DNA from: Papiliotrema nemorosa
Taxonomy: Eukaryota; Basidiomycota; Tremellomycetes; Tremellales; Rhynchogastremaceae
Direction: 5' to 3'
NCBI GenBank assembly: GCA_032158125.1
Contig: JASKOT010000046.1
Location: 1 to 64,000 of the forward strand
DNA length: 64,000 nucleotides
Below the pieces are notes generated by a model that did no database searches, was not told where the DNA came from, and saw only the letters and a list, made by a program, of their open reading frames with translations. Each line of letters begins with the position of its first letter. Position 1 is the stretch's first letter. A program made the position numbers and the translations under genes. Positions 1 through 11,063 of this stretch are shown here, piece by piece.

Positions 1-8
1 CCCGCCCG

Positions 9-60
<52 letters not shown>
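1..60. repeat. Poly-C tract at window edge
   Basis: The first 60 bases are C only, apart from G at positions 4 and 8, giving an uninterrupted run of 52 C. It is not a known fungal telomere repeat (CCCCTAA type). A contig-end or sequencing artefact is as likely as a true homopolymer. Positions 61-210 hold ordinary sequence that would be promoter or 5' leader of the Spo7-like gene. Confidence 0.9.
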
Positions 61-210
61 AGCAAGTGCCACTCTCCCCAAATCTGAAACAAGCGATGAG
101 CTCCGTCATACTGTTCTACTCACCATACAACAATACACATCACATCTAGTCGAGCAACTCGGAGATCACGACAAGAAGACGAGGAGGAGAATGATCAGAT
201 TATAATATAC

Positions 211-1528
211 ATGGAAAGAGGACATTCCAACATTGAAGCAGCCATGTCTACCACCGACCGGCCTCCTACACCGGGTACGACCACCCGCTTGCCGGCCGGT
301 ACGACCACTGCGAATTTAGGAACAGGAGGTGTTCGACGACCTAGTCCTGTAGCGCCTTACTTTCCTCATTCCGATACGGCCACTTTTCGCGATTTGTTAT
401 TGTTTGAAGAGAGGTTGAAGATGAATGCCGAGATGTTGAGGAGGAGACGGAGGAGGTATAATGGTGCGTCCCCCCTTTCTCCTGCAGCTCTGTACCCTCG
501 CCTTGGCGTCTCTATGACGGGCGATGAGGATTCTGTACAATATGATGCGAGATACGTGGATTTTCTCCCTTGGGCTTGATTCTTGTCGAGGTGGGTGTCG
601 GCTGACAATAGCATTTCTATGGACTTTTATCCTTACTCTCGCATGGTTACTCCATCGATGGCTGTTCATTCCTCCCCAGGTACGTTTCATTCTGTGTTCC
701 TTCAAGAGGTCACGATGGGAACTATGGCTTATTATTCAGAACCACATGACGATGCGCGCTGTACAGGCTTCTCTGGCCGTGGTAGTCATCACTCTGTTCT
801 TATTCTTCGCCAGTGGAATGTACGAAGAGAAGATCCGATACGCTCATGCGTGAGTGTCACTTTAGACGGATCATTCAAAATGGTCATCGCTGAATAGCAG
901 GTACATTAATCACTCGAATAAAGCTCTTCGACCCCTCAACATGCACCTCAACATGCGTCGTCCCCCTCCGTCCTTTCCCATCCCATTTATCCGTACCTCC
1001 CCCACACCCTCGACTCCTGCACCCGGAGCGCCCCACAAGGCCCTGTCAAATCGACGTCAAAGTGCATCAGGATCCACATCCACAGTGTTGGCTACCATCC
1101 CACCATCTTCCAACCCCCGGGGAGAACTCATCTTTTCCTCTCGGGTGGATAAATCATTTAGAGAAGGGTATGAGCGGTATCGGGCTGCTTTCGAACGTCG
1201 TCGAGAGGAAAAAGCGAGAGAAGAAGCCAGACGCAATGCGAGGTGGTTCAGGCGTCGGGTCAGTCCCGCTGGTGTGACTGTGTCGGGAACGGGAACGCCC
1301 ACTCCACCAGCCAGTAGACGAGGGACACCTCCGCCCAGTCTCAGAGGAAGAACGCCGAGTCCGGGAGTTGGAAGCAGGCTCAGAAACAGTGTCGATATGG
1401 GTCGGACGTCTTCGACAGAGGGTTCGAGAGAAAAAGATGGACAGGGGGTCAAGGAGAAGAGGGAAAGAGCCGAGAGTTATAGTTTCGTCTGGAGCAGAGA
1501 AGAGAATATACCCAGGCGTGCTCCGTAG
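211..1528 (+). CDS. SPO7: Spo7-like regulatory subunit of the Nem1-Spo7 phosphatase
   Basis: Spo7 partners the Nem1 phosphatase at the nuclear/ER membrane, where the complex dephosphorylates lipin (Pah1) and so controls phospholipid versus triacylglycerol synthesis. The sequence shows the family layout: an N-terminal FRDLLLFEERLKMN block followed by a run of Arg, two hydrophobic segments (AFLWTFILTLAWLLHRW and AVVVITLFLFFASG), then EKIRYAHAYINHSNKALRP and, further on, LIFSSRVDKSFREGYERYR. The C-terminal third is basic and Ser/Pro rich. Four exons fit: 211-463, 612-679, 740-849 and 901-1528. Intron 2 is 60 nt with no in-frame stop, so unspliced message would add 20 residues. A second in-frame ATG at 244 could be the start. 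Family assignment is firm, and the first intron (148 nt) is the least certain join. Confidence 0.8.
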
Positions 1529-2310
1529 CAAACATGTAGGAATGCAGTTGACCTTGTTGCATGAAGTTACGGAAAGGTGTATTGCTATTTGTCGGGACCC
1601 CGAGAAGGGTACTATTCGTCAGCGGCTGGAACATGAAATTCCGAGTAAAGAATCGCAATGACAGAAGAGTAGAATTATGGATCAGGTATAGGTGTTTTAT
1701 CGATCATAGCAGCGCTAACAGCAACAGCCTTCTAGTTGATATGTGTGATAGGTGTGTGTATCATCATTAGACGAAAGGGTGGGAAAGGGAGCAACGTTTG
1801 TACGAGGTGAAGAACTCGAAATGAGACTCACCATATCCTCGCAGCGTGCCTCTCACACTACACTACTCGGTCAGGCGATGATGAACGATGGTGATGATAG
1901 AGTAAAGCAAGCAAGGGATAGTAAGAAAGTCAGAAAACTTTTCGCGAGTACTCGTTTTGATCCCGCTTGAAAACAACCACCTCCAATCCACAAGGTCCAA
2001 TCTTGTAGATTGAGTCAATTCTAAAGGTCGGTCCTTAGATGACCGACAATCGCCATGAACCTTCGGATTTCGAGAGCTTGCCGCGCTTGACGACGTCCCC
2101 TCTGGTACGAGCATCCTCCCACTCATCCCAGATACCATCCCTCTTGGCGTGTCTTTCTTCTATCATCGCGCTCCACCTCTCTAAGAACTACCCATTGGCG
2201 GTGCCGGTGTGGCGATCGGTGGGACTCACACTCAATTGGTGAGTGGAGGTGAAGCCAAATCTATTATAGAGACGATCAAAATTGTCAGTGCGTATCTCCG
2301 CAACATCCGT
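1529..2310. other. Intergenic, nothing recognised
   Basis: About 780 nt between the Spo7-like gene and the 3' end of the small minus-strand gene. Only short unsupported open frames are present. No RNA gene, repeat or clear promoter element was seen. Confidence 0.5.
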
Positions 2311-3048
2311 TTAGGTCTCAACAGAACGGTCGATAGACAACTGCGATGGGATGAAAATCGAGCGACATGAGGTGAGCCATGAGCATTTTATCGGTCAATG
2401 TGATGTTGCGAGTTCACCGGCCGGAGCGATGATATTTGTCTACGGTTTGAGTCGAAGACGGGCATGTGATTTCAAACATACCTTGACGAGCTCGGTGGGC
2501 GGATATCCCCCATCCTCGAATTTGGGCCCAAATTGGACCTCCGCGATCATAGAGGGATCGATTGACAAGCCCAGAGACCATACTTTCCCCCCTGGTGACT
2601 TGTTTCTTCTGCGATTGACGCATGAAATTGTCCCTTTCGTCGGACCACCCTACGATTTTGTAACGAGCATTCTCGGCCCATTGATCTCGATGAGCATCGA
2701 GTATATCGACCCAATAAAGACGCGCGTCGTCCAGTTGGCCATTCTCCAGCTGAAGGCTTGCGAAAAAAAACTATACGTTGATCGGCAGAATACTTCAACA
2801 AAAGAGTTAAGACTTGCCCTCGTTCCTCCTTGGCCTCTTGGATCAGGTAATCTTGACCATGCTGCATTTGGACAACCTCTTCATGCTTGGCAGAGAAACC
2901 TTGAGACATTCCTAGAAGTTTGTAGTCATTGAGATTACGGGATGACTAGGGCTTCGTCAGCGCCAGTTGATATCCTTGGATGGGGAGGATACAGTGTTTG
3001 CAGGGGGTTCCAGGCCAACTTACGTAGTCGACGTGTCGATTCGAGCAT
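2311..3048 (-). CDS. Small unrecognised protein, multi-exon
   Basis: Not assigned to a family. On the minus strand several short coding-like exons join through good splice sites. A start at 3048 (MLESTRRLR) runs to a GTAAGT donor and joins MSQGFSAKHEEVVQMQ. Next come LENGQLDDARLYWVDILDAH, then GGKVWSLGLSIDPS and FGPKFEDGGYPPTELVK, and a short last exon ending SIDRSVET. The predicted protein is about 125 residues, charged and soluble, with no signal peptide or membrane span. A second possible start at 3235 opens a basic leader (MLKPYRAILPLP) that looks like a mitochondrial presequence, but its frame does not join cleanly to exon 2. Exon boundaries in the middle are tentative. Coding on this strand is favoured over the 193-codon plus-strand frame because of residue composition and splice signals. 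Confidence 0.45.
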
Positions 3049-3235
3049 GCATGTCAAAAATCAGTGGAGCTTCGGTCTGCCTTGATTGCAAAGGAGGTTC
3101 TCGATGGGATGATTGAATCGGCGACGAGTCATAGGTGTTTGATGGAGGCTTTCGCAGCATGGCAAGTGCACCCATGCCTCGCCTGAGACATGCCGTGGTG
3201 GGGAGGGGAAGGATGGCTCGGTATGGCTTGAGCAT

Positions 3236-3966
3236 GGCTGGAGAGTAGTATAGAGAAAGAGCAGTTACATGATTCCGATGCTGAGTTGACAGACAGTCGA
3301 CCCGGGGGGGGTCGTCTGATACACCAAGGAACAAGGAGCGCAACGAGAAGACGGAAGGGCGAGTGGGTGGTGCCGGGGGATTACAAAATCACAATCTCAT
3401 TTTGTAATCACCCCCCACACCGATTTGTAATCAGCCGCTCGCCATTTTTGAAATGCCCGCGAGGGCGCCTGTAGAGCAGTTTACGTCATCATTCCATTCC
3501 CGCAGCAGATCCAGTGTTAATGACAGTCCATCAACCAGCCAACATCCTTGCATCGACATCACTACAAGTCGAGCAGAACGAAAGGGGAGCGTGTCCAGAG
3601 CAAATCCAACGCTCGAGGTGCTCAGAAGGGCTGTATAGACCGACTCGTTCATCAGACCCCGGTGAACGGGCATTTGGGCCATTTACAGACGGGACCAGTC
3701 TTTTTTTGGACTGCGGCGTATTCTTGTTATTCTTGTTCCCTCTCCTTCGGCACAGGCATCAACAATCCTTCTCCTACCATGGAACAAAGGTTCTAGACAC
3801 ATTGATACTGTCTTGTGGGGAAAAGCATCGATCACATCGACCAGCATCTGAGAAAACATCTCACAATCCGAACGACATTGACTACCTCTTTCCTTTGACG
3901 ATCCCCTCGACTGTGTCCTACGCCGCACCTTTCATCGCCTGACCCTGGTCATCGCTTTCATTCAAG
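3236..3966. promoter_or_regulatory. Divergent intergenic region with inverted repeat
   Basis: This region lies between the small minus-strand gene and the OCH1-like gene. It contains the inverted repeat GATTACAAAAT (3379-3389) / ATTTTGTAATC (3399-3409), flanked by a G run on the left and a C run on the right. A third related copy, GATTTGTAATC, is at about 3422-3432. A CRE-like TTACGTCA lies at about 3481-3488. No gene was recognised. Confidence 0.5.
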
Positions 3967-5899
3967 ATGTCAGGGATCACAGTGTCAAACTCTGTTCACA
4001 CAGACCTGGAAAAAGCCGGTACGACTCCGGCTAGATCATCGACATTCAATATGCTCGGCAACTTTGGAGGATACGCTTGTGCCAATGTCAGAACGAGCAG
4101 AAGGCGGTTTGGAAGTGTCTTGGCTGTGCTGGGTTTAGTGTGCACCGGTGTGATCTGGATCAATGCGTTTCCTTCTGGTTGGGAATACAGCCCTGCACGT
4201 GAGTACGACCAGCCGGTTGATAGATCACAGACTGACCCGGATAGTACGAACATCAGCGTCTGCATCGGAAGGTGACCTGTCTGGAGGGATTATGGACCTG
4301 GACGCGACAGTCGCTCCCGAGATGTCATCCCCATCAGCATCCATCGCCCACGGTATACCACCTAAGCAACCTCCCCTTACCGATCTCCAGAAATGGGGAC
4401 TAGACTTATCTTCCGAACATCTACTCTCAGGCATCTCCCCTTGGCCGACTAATCCACCAATAGAAGAGGATGCTCAGCCGCTATCCTCTCTAGGACATTT
4501 TGCTGATAATCTCTACAAGCTCGGAGCTATCACTTTGCCGGAATATCACGCCCAACTCGCCGAGTTCATACATGTCGCCTTTCCCCGTGTTCTGCGGAAA
4601 GAGCTTGAGAACGCATTGGAGGCTTATACCACAGACGGAGCTGGTCGACAGGCATGGGATGTGCAGAAGATCATCTGGCAGACGGATAAGGATGAATCTA
4701 GGAAGGATGATAGGACGGTCAGGTCGTGGTCGGCTGGTCAGGCGCAGGGTCAGGGATGGCAGTATGAGATGGTCACCGACGCGTCAGTCGAACCAAAACC
4801 CTGGTTCCAGGAGGATCGCTGACGGGGCAGAAAAGCAGACAAGTATGTTGCGAAAATCTTGGGCGGAAGCCGGATGGCGGATCTCTGGAATCAGCTACCG
4901 CAAGGCATCCTGGTACGTTAGCCCTTCATCAGCTAGGACCAGCCTGACAATTACAGAAAGCAGACATGATCCGGTATCTCATGCTGTATCTTAAAGGCGG
5001 AATATACTCTGACACCGATACGACACTGCTCAAGGACCCGGCTCGATGGGGACAAGGTGCGAAGCTCTGGCGAGACGGCGCAGGATGGCTCGACTCTGCT
5101 TCTCTGGATCGACTGGAAGCGGGAGAAGAGGCAAGTCAGGTACTCCCGCCGCCCAGTATAGTGGTGGGTATCGAAGCAGATGTAGGGGACCGAGAAGACT
5201 GGTATGATTGGTGGCCTCGTCCTGTGAGTCTCCTTCTTGCTCTACCAAGTTTTCATCGACCAGGCATGAAGACTGATGGCAGATGCAAATCGTCCAATGG
5301 ACCATGGCTTCTGCTCCGTTCCATCCTATCACACTCTCTGCTTTGCTTCGAATCCTCCACGCTACAGGGACGGCTATGGATTGGGCTCATACGCACGCCA
5401 AAGAGATCAAGCGATTAGACGATCTTGGCGAGTACGACAAGGCGACAGAGTTGCTCAAGGTCGACGTCCTCACTGTGCCCAAACATGGGGGTCCGGTTGG
5501 TGTTATGGACTGGACAGGACCTGGAGTATGGGCCGACGCCGTGTTGAGGTGAGGCTTACGATGTGATCTGTACCTTGAACCCGTCTCGTGCTCATGTTTC
5601 AGCCATCTCAGAGTCAAGTATGGTCTGCTTTGGACTGATCTCCGTGGGATCAGGGAACCTCTACGCGTGGGTGATGTGGTGATTTTGCCTGGTAAGTCAA
5701 TAATCCGATTGTAGAGTGCGAGCTAACGGAGGAGTCACCGGCTTCTCACCCGGAGTGGGCAACTTTGGCGCAGAAAACGCCTGGGGTAGGTGACGAAGAA
5801 GTCCATCATGCTTGTACTGATCTCTCAGATGCGCAAGCTATGGTCGAGCATTCTTTCAGGGGATCTTGGAAGTTGGAGGATAGAAGTCATGGGATGTAG
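3967..5899 (+). CDS. OCH1: OCH1-like alpha-1,6-mannosyltransferase (GT32)
   Basis: Predicted Golgi type II glycosyltransferase of the DXD family (GT32), which in yeasts starts the outer mannose chain on N-glycans from GDP-mannose. A short cytosolic N-terminus precedes one signal-anchor segment (VLAVLGLVCTGVIWINAF, roughly residues 55-72). The catalytic part contains MIRYLMLYLKGGIYSDTDTT, where SDTD is the DXD metal/nucleotide-sugar site and the preceding Leu/Gly-rich helix is typical. The C-terminal part has SPGVGNFGAENAWD and VEHSFRGSWK, as in Och1 relatives. About seven exons, the first 3967-4198, with 40-60 nt introns. One late intron appears to use a GAG acceptor just before TCACCGG. Predicted length is about 500 residues. 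Which paralogue of the OCH1/HOC1 group it is cannot be decided here. Confidence 0.82.
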
Positions 5900-6183
5900 C
5901 GCGATCAGTGGGAGACGCATATATATCCATTGCTGAATAGAATAAATATAGACGGGTGAGCCTCATGCTCCCAGTTGTACACATCATTGAGTGTCTCACC
6001 ATCAAATGCATATACGCAGGAGAACACAGTCCACCTTCATGGTCAAGGAGTGTTTTACTGGAATAGAGAGGGGAAACGATGACGTCAGATGGTCCCCCCC
6101 TTGACCACTTCTCTGTCTGACAATATATAAACCCCCCGTTCAACTACCTCGACCCATCTAATCTCACCCATTTACATCCCACC

Positions 6184-7526
6184 ATGGCAGCTCAACAGCA
6201 AGGATCGACGAGGAAGAGGCAATCTCGTCTCTCTCAAGGACAGGATGCGCTCTCGGAATCAGCAAAGAGACAAGTCGGAGAGGTAACCCATGTCGCTTCG
6301 ACCGCTCTGACAAGCGGAACCTGGGCTTACCCATTGCTCGTGAGTTGGTTTTTGCTGTCCCGGAGTGGACAGTGACTGATGAGTAGGGTATATTCTACCT
6401 CATTTCTCGTGAGGTTCCCGCCTTGACCATCCTCACACGAGCTGACACGTAGACCCATCACTGGTCAAACCCATTCTACCCTCTCTGGTCAAAGGTGGAG
6501 CAGTCAGCGTGGCCATCCTCGCCGCTCTGTTCTTTTTCACCTACCTCCCTCAAGTGGCCGTCTTGGCATTCGTCTCTGGACCTCTGGGTATGCCCACCCC
6601 TTGGTCCCTGCGTTTCGTCACCCTGCTAAGACTATAGCATTCATTGCGGCCGTACCGCTCGTGTTGGGTGAAGCATATGTCGTCATCAACTTTTTCATGC
6701 GAAACTTCATCTTTGGACAAGTCACCGTGGACCTCTTTGACATGGTGAGCCGACTTGATTACCCGCTGAGATGAATTCCTGGGAGTGGCAGCTGACCTAC
6801 AGGTTCTAGTGCAGAAGGGGCACCAGGCGCTGGTCGAGCGAGGTCGACAAGTCTCTTCTAGCGGCGGAACAAGCAAACAACTTGGTCGACTCTTGACCAA
6901 ACCCCTCTCGAGGTTCAGTACCGTGCGTCTTTCTATTGTGCGCAAGGAGGGGAAAAGCTGATGGGACAGGATAACATTGTCAGATATCTTCTCACTCTTC
7001 CCTTGAACTTCATCCCCGTCGTCGGTACCGCGTTCTTCCTCGGATACAACGGTCAGTCCTCCATACTGCCTCCATGGTCAACTTAGCTGACAATGCTTAG
7101 GTCTGAAAGCCGGACCTGGTTACCATGCCCGATACTTCCAATTGAAAGGGTATGACAAGGAGAAGCGACATTCTGCAATCTCCAAGCGACGGGGAGAGTA
7201 CACTGCGTGGGTGTATCCAATCTTACATGGGATCAGCCTCACTAACGCTCAGGTTCGGTACGATGGCCATGGTTCTCAACCTTGTACCCATTGCCTCTAT
7301 CCTCTTCTCTTGTAAGTCGAGAGCTATCGAAAGAGACAGGATGCAAAGTGCAGAGCTGATAGTAGTCACCACTGCTATTGGAGCTGCCATGTGGGCAGCT
7401 GATATTGAAGGCAAGAAGCCTATCAACCCCGTTGCGGAGATTCAAGCGGGCGTTCAAGGTCAATCAAAGGGATCGGATGAGGCTGCAGAGGTCGTCATGT
7501 CGTCAGACAGCAAGAAGGAGCTTTGA
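6184..7526 (+). CDS. Lds/Rrt8-type EI24-domain membrane protein
   Basis: Multi-span membrane protein of the yeast LDS1/LDS2/RRT8 (outer spore wall, lipid-droplet associated) and EI24 family. The molecular activity of the family is not established. A Ser/Gln-rich N-terminus of about 50 residues is followed by hydrophobic segments including VAILAALFFFTYLPQVAVLA, FIAAVPLVLGEAYVVINFF, LTLPLNFIPVVGTAFFLGYN and TMAMVLNLVPIASILFS. The loop GPGYHARYFQLKGYD is typical of the family. About nine short exons, with introns of 40-60 nt. The protein ends SKKEL, which resembles an ER-retrieval tail, though the soluble K/HDEL system may not apply to a membrane protein. Start at 6184 sits in ACCATGG context. 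The promoter before it contains a TATATAA (6124-6130). Confidence 0.72.
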
Positions 7527-7786
7527 GCGCGAGACACATCCGGGAGATGAAGATGCCGCGACGATGTCTATCGATAAAGCTGGCTAGGTTTATTCGCAAT
7601 CGCTAGCCAAGCCTGATGCCAGCGGATGTCACCAGGCTTTACGAGGGACTCTACTGATTTGATAGTCTCGACCAATGCATATGAGAGGATGATCGGAACG
7701 AGAATGGTTTACGATTGATAAAATAGCTGACTAACCGACCGATCGACTGCAAGCCCGATGACTGCGTCGTGTACGAGCTCTCTCGA

Positions 7787-8428
7787 CTAATCGGAGCGCA
7801 TTGCAATGTTAAACAATGGCACCAACAAGAAGTCTGATCCAGAAGATCTCTCAGACCCGTCTCCCCTGGGGAAATGATCAAGAGCTCCCCTTCGAGGAGG
7901 ATGCGGAGTGTACAGCAACTCTGTATGGCCCATCTTCTTCACTAGACCCACTCCTTTGTACCCAGTCCCGTCATAATCTTTCCCTTCCTCAGTGTCTGTG
8001 GCAATAGGATCCACCTGAACGCGAAAGGTCTCGCTGTTGCTGGTGATGAGGTGGTCCCGAAGTTGGATATCCAGCTTTGGATTCTCCCGCTTGAACGCCA
8101 CCTCAGCATCATGATACATACTGTTGTCCATGTTGATCATGTCGATGACGCTGAAATTGTCCGATATCTCCACCCCTGCAGATCTTCGGTTGGTCACAAA
8201 TGTGTCGTCACTTTCCAAGTATGTCTTCAAGTCTGTCTCGATTCTATCCCGCACGCGACCATCATCGGACCTATCTGGGTGTTTGGCCTCCCACTGCTCG
8301 AGGTAATGATTCGTGGCCTCTGTGAAGAGCCTTTGCATTTTGTCCTCCTTGGTCTCCGCTGTATCTGTCGCCACTGAGGGGTCAGAGGTAGAAATTGATG
8401 GCAGTGTCGCTTGGCTGGGCTCTGACAT
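7787..8428 (-). CDS. Unrecognised charged protein, possible member of the 38-42 kb family
   Basis: Single open frame. The ATG at 8428 (MSEPSQATL) is preferred over an upstream start at 8551, because the extra 41 residues look like leader. The product is acidic and hydrophilic, about 213 residues, with no signal peptide or membrane span. The segment LFTEATNHYLEQW and the later GTGYKGVGLVKKMG are weakly reminiscent of VFYDAFKDNAEQW and LEGTDLAVSKWG in the gene at 40.1-41.0 kb, so it may be a distant relative. That is an inference from a few positions only. No function can be proposed. A TATATACGA motif lies shortly upstream, around 8533-8540 on the plus strand. Confidence 0.5.
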   Translation of the reverse strand: MSEPSQATLPSISTSDPSVATDTAETKEDKMQRLFTEATNHYLEQWEAKHPDRSDDGRVRDRIETDLKTYLESDDTFVTNRRSAGVEISDNFSVIDMINMDNSMYHDAEVAFKRENPKLDIQLRDHLITSNSETFRVQVDPIATDTEEGKDYDGTGYKGVGLVKKMGHTELLYTPHPPRRGALDHFPRGDGSERSSGSDFLLVPLFNIAMRSD

Positions 8429-8871
8429 CTCAGTCGAATGTGGTGTGTGTTTATGGTAATGAAACTGGATGTACAACGTGTGAAGAGTAGAGGTGTAAAG
8501 TGGACAAGGAAGGGGCGTCGCCCTCCGTGCAGACTTATATACGAGACTCAACGCTGATCAGAAGCATGATATTCCCTTCACCTGCGATCCTTTGATTCCT
8601 GCGGTTGAAGATATGAGCCAACTGACCCCGATCATCGTTTTGATTGGTGTGGTAAAACATGTTCGAGCTTTGAGCAATATAGGAGAGCGGTATCAAAGGC
8701 ATTCAACATGGTCAGGAAGAGACTGCATGTGCAGTACATCTCTCTCTCATTTGCGGTATAATTAGCACGGCCTCGTCCATAGAGGTCACATCACACCTAT
8801 ACGCTGTGACTGACTGGCCTTGTCTTTGGAGACAACTCCCAGTCTATCTTTGCCAGTCCTGCGGGGAACAC
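8429..8871. other. Intergenic, nothing recognised
   Basis: About 440 nt containing the promoter of the minus-strand orphan gene and the 3' flank of the short-chain dehydrogenase. No other structure was seen. Confidence 0.5.
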
Positions 8872-10071
8872 TCAGAACGGAACCTTCTGTCCCTCCTCAT
8901 TCAGCCACTGTCCGCTATCTTTCGTAGTCCTCCAAGACTCAAACAATTTGATACTGATAGTCAGCTACGTCACTGAAAGAGATCGCACACGGCTTACAGC
9001 TTCTCCGCCGAGTCGTCAGGCGTCAAAGGTGCATTGGTACGACCATGAGGCGACTTGACCCATCCACTGTCTCATCAGCCTTTGTCCGGCATGCGGTCTT
9101 CAGAACGTCACTTACGGATGAACACAATTAACGATCGCCTCGTTCTGCGCATTAGGTCCCTGAGACTCACGTTGTACTTACCCTCATCTCTCTTGCCAGA
9201 TGCATGCTCAAAGCGCTCAAAGCCGCTTTTGAGGCCGCATAGACGGGATTGAGACCAATTCGTCCCTCGTCGACCCGCCCTCCCACATCTCTCCAGTCCA
9301 CTTCATGCTCCCCTGTGTGGACCATATATTCATGATGATCGGTACATTGACCGCTCCGCTCGTTCGCTCATAATGCGGCGCGGTGGTAGGCGGAGACGAA
9401 GGGATATCTTTGACGTGAGAGTAAGGCGTATCAGACATGGAGGAGGAGATAGAGGAGAGATCTGTAGTTGGGAAGTTACACGTCTTCGGAGGTGCGTTCG
9501 AAGGCGCTCGAAGGAGGTTGGCGGAGTGCAGTCCACATGCGAGGAGCATGGGTCCAACGGAGTTGGATAACACTTTCGAACGAAGGTTGACAGCTGCTGA
9601 AAATGCCGGTAGTCGTTCAGGAGAGGCTTTCGCCTCGGCTGCAAAATCAGGGCTCTTCGCAAATCACTGGGATCAGTCATACCTGCATTGTTGATCCTAC
9701 AGGTCAGCAGTGTTTGAGGTACTCGGGGACTGACTCACAACACATTGATACCATCAGGTGCGATCTGGGCGATGTCCTTCACGCAACCCTGTGATCAGTC
9801 ACAAAGTGGATCCATAGGCCCACCTCTACGCTCTGCGGATCGCCAGCTATCGGGTTGAGAACCCGGAACACCCTTCCCTTGTGCTTAGACACTAGCTCTC
9901 GTAGCGCTTCATCGGACCCACCTCTCGTCACGCCGATGATGAGAGGGTATTTCTCCTGTGGTCTGGCTATGAGATGGCGGATGAGTGCTGATCCAATATT
10001 ACCATTGGCTCCCTATCTGTCAGGCTGTCCTTCCGTCTGATCAAACCCACAGTCACAAGCACTGCCGACAT
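8872..10071 (-). CDS. Short-chain dehydrogenase/reductase (CsgA/C-factor-like)
   Basis: NAD(P)-dependent oxidoreductase of the SDR superfamily, substrate unknown. After splicing, the N-terminus reads MSAVLVTGANGNIGSALI, giving the TGxxGxxG cofactor loop. VLINNAG is the NNAG strand motif, and NPVYAASKAALSALS carries the YxxxK catalytic pair. The C-terminus contains IVNCVHPGWVKSPHG and ends GQKVPF at 8872, as in C-factor-like SDRs. About seven exons with canonical GT-AG introns of 40-50 nt. An unusually Ser/Pro-rich insert of about 45 residues (SSMSDTPYSHVKDIPSSPPT) lies between NNAG and the catalytic Tyr. Its upstream region holds three GCATGC palindromes at 10.27-10.41 kb. Confidence 0.82.
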
Positions 10072-10466
10072 GCTGTATGTGTCCAAATTGACATCGGTCA
10101 ACACTTCGTATGCCCATCACATCGCTGATCCAAATCTTCGGGCTAACGGCCTTCGCATGTCGATCACACGAGGTGTGTCATTAATGAGCACGTTTCCTGA
10201 GGTCCATGTTAGATATCGGATTGGTAAGAGCACGTATGGCAAGGCGATACGGGCAGAGTCTGATAGATGCATGCATACGTGCGGCCTGGATTCCTCGAGC
10301 GAGATTATAGCATTCCAAAGCTGAAACTCGCCGAGATTTTGTTCCGATACGCGTTTCAGCTATTGTGCGACGCATGCAACGACCTTCAGACCATCACATG
10401 CATGCACGATCAACTAGCAGGATGTACACAAATGCAACACCGGCTCACACCACCTTGACTTCGTCC

Positions 10467-10968
10467 TTAGCCAGACCCACCTTCCGCAAGAACAAAGATG
10501 TAACAGGCCTGGGCGCCCAACAACACGCCACAAGGAGCCAGATCGACTCTCGAACCGCGGTCAGGAGCCCGACGGATGTTCACCTTGTCGTATGTACGAA
10601 AAAGGAGAGGCAGCCATCTATTGCCGCTGCGAGTTGGTGCGAGACCTGGAACAGCGCACCAGCGAGCAAGAAGGCTGGCTCACCATCAACCGAAACGTCC
10701 ACATCATTGTGCCCTCGAGCATGATCGCCTGAAACATCGAGAGATTGTACAGTAACCTGTGCCTAATCATCTGTATCGTGTGAGGAGTTCTCAGTTTCCA
10801 GGCTGCAAGTCTCTCCGCATTGATATCAGCGCTTTGCCCTCTGTAGATCGGTCGAGGCGACTTCTGGATTGGGAGTTCATTTTCAGCGGGTCAACGTAGA
10901 GAGAGAGGTTGTTCAATGTTCTGATTGCTGACTTGCTCAGCATTACTCGTCACCGTGTTTAGATGCAT
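10467..10968 (-). CDS. Small unrecognised protein, N-terminus unresolved
   Basis: Coding-like minus-strand segments with splice signals are present, but no family was recognised. The clearest exon reads ADINAERLAAWKLRTPHTIQ and continues RHRLLYNLSMFQAIMLEGTM to a GTGAGC donor. The next exon, MAASPFRTYDKVNIRRAPD, runs on to GVLLGAQACYIFVLAEGGSG and a stop at 10467. A possible first exon starting at 10968 (MHLNTVTSNAEQV) does not join in phase by any splice pair I could find. One or two hydrophobic segments suggest a small membrane protein. Treat boundaries as provisional. Confidence 0.35.
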
Positions 10969-11063
10969 CGAGGTCGAGGGAGGGATGTTTGTGATAACAC
11001 TGGGGACAAGGGTCAACAAACGGCAGCGGCCGGATCGGTTCTTTGAGTGGCGACATCCGACGG

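Noticed and set aside
2351..2932. 193-codon plus-strand open frame
   Set aside because: It is antisense to a better-supported minus-strand multi-exon gene with good splice sites and protein-like composition.
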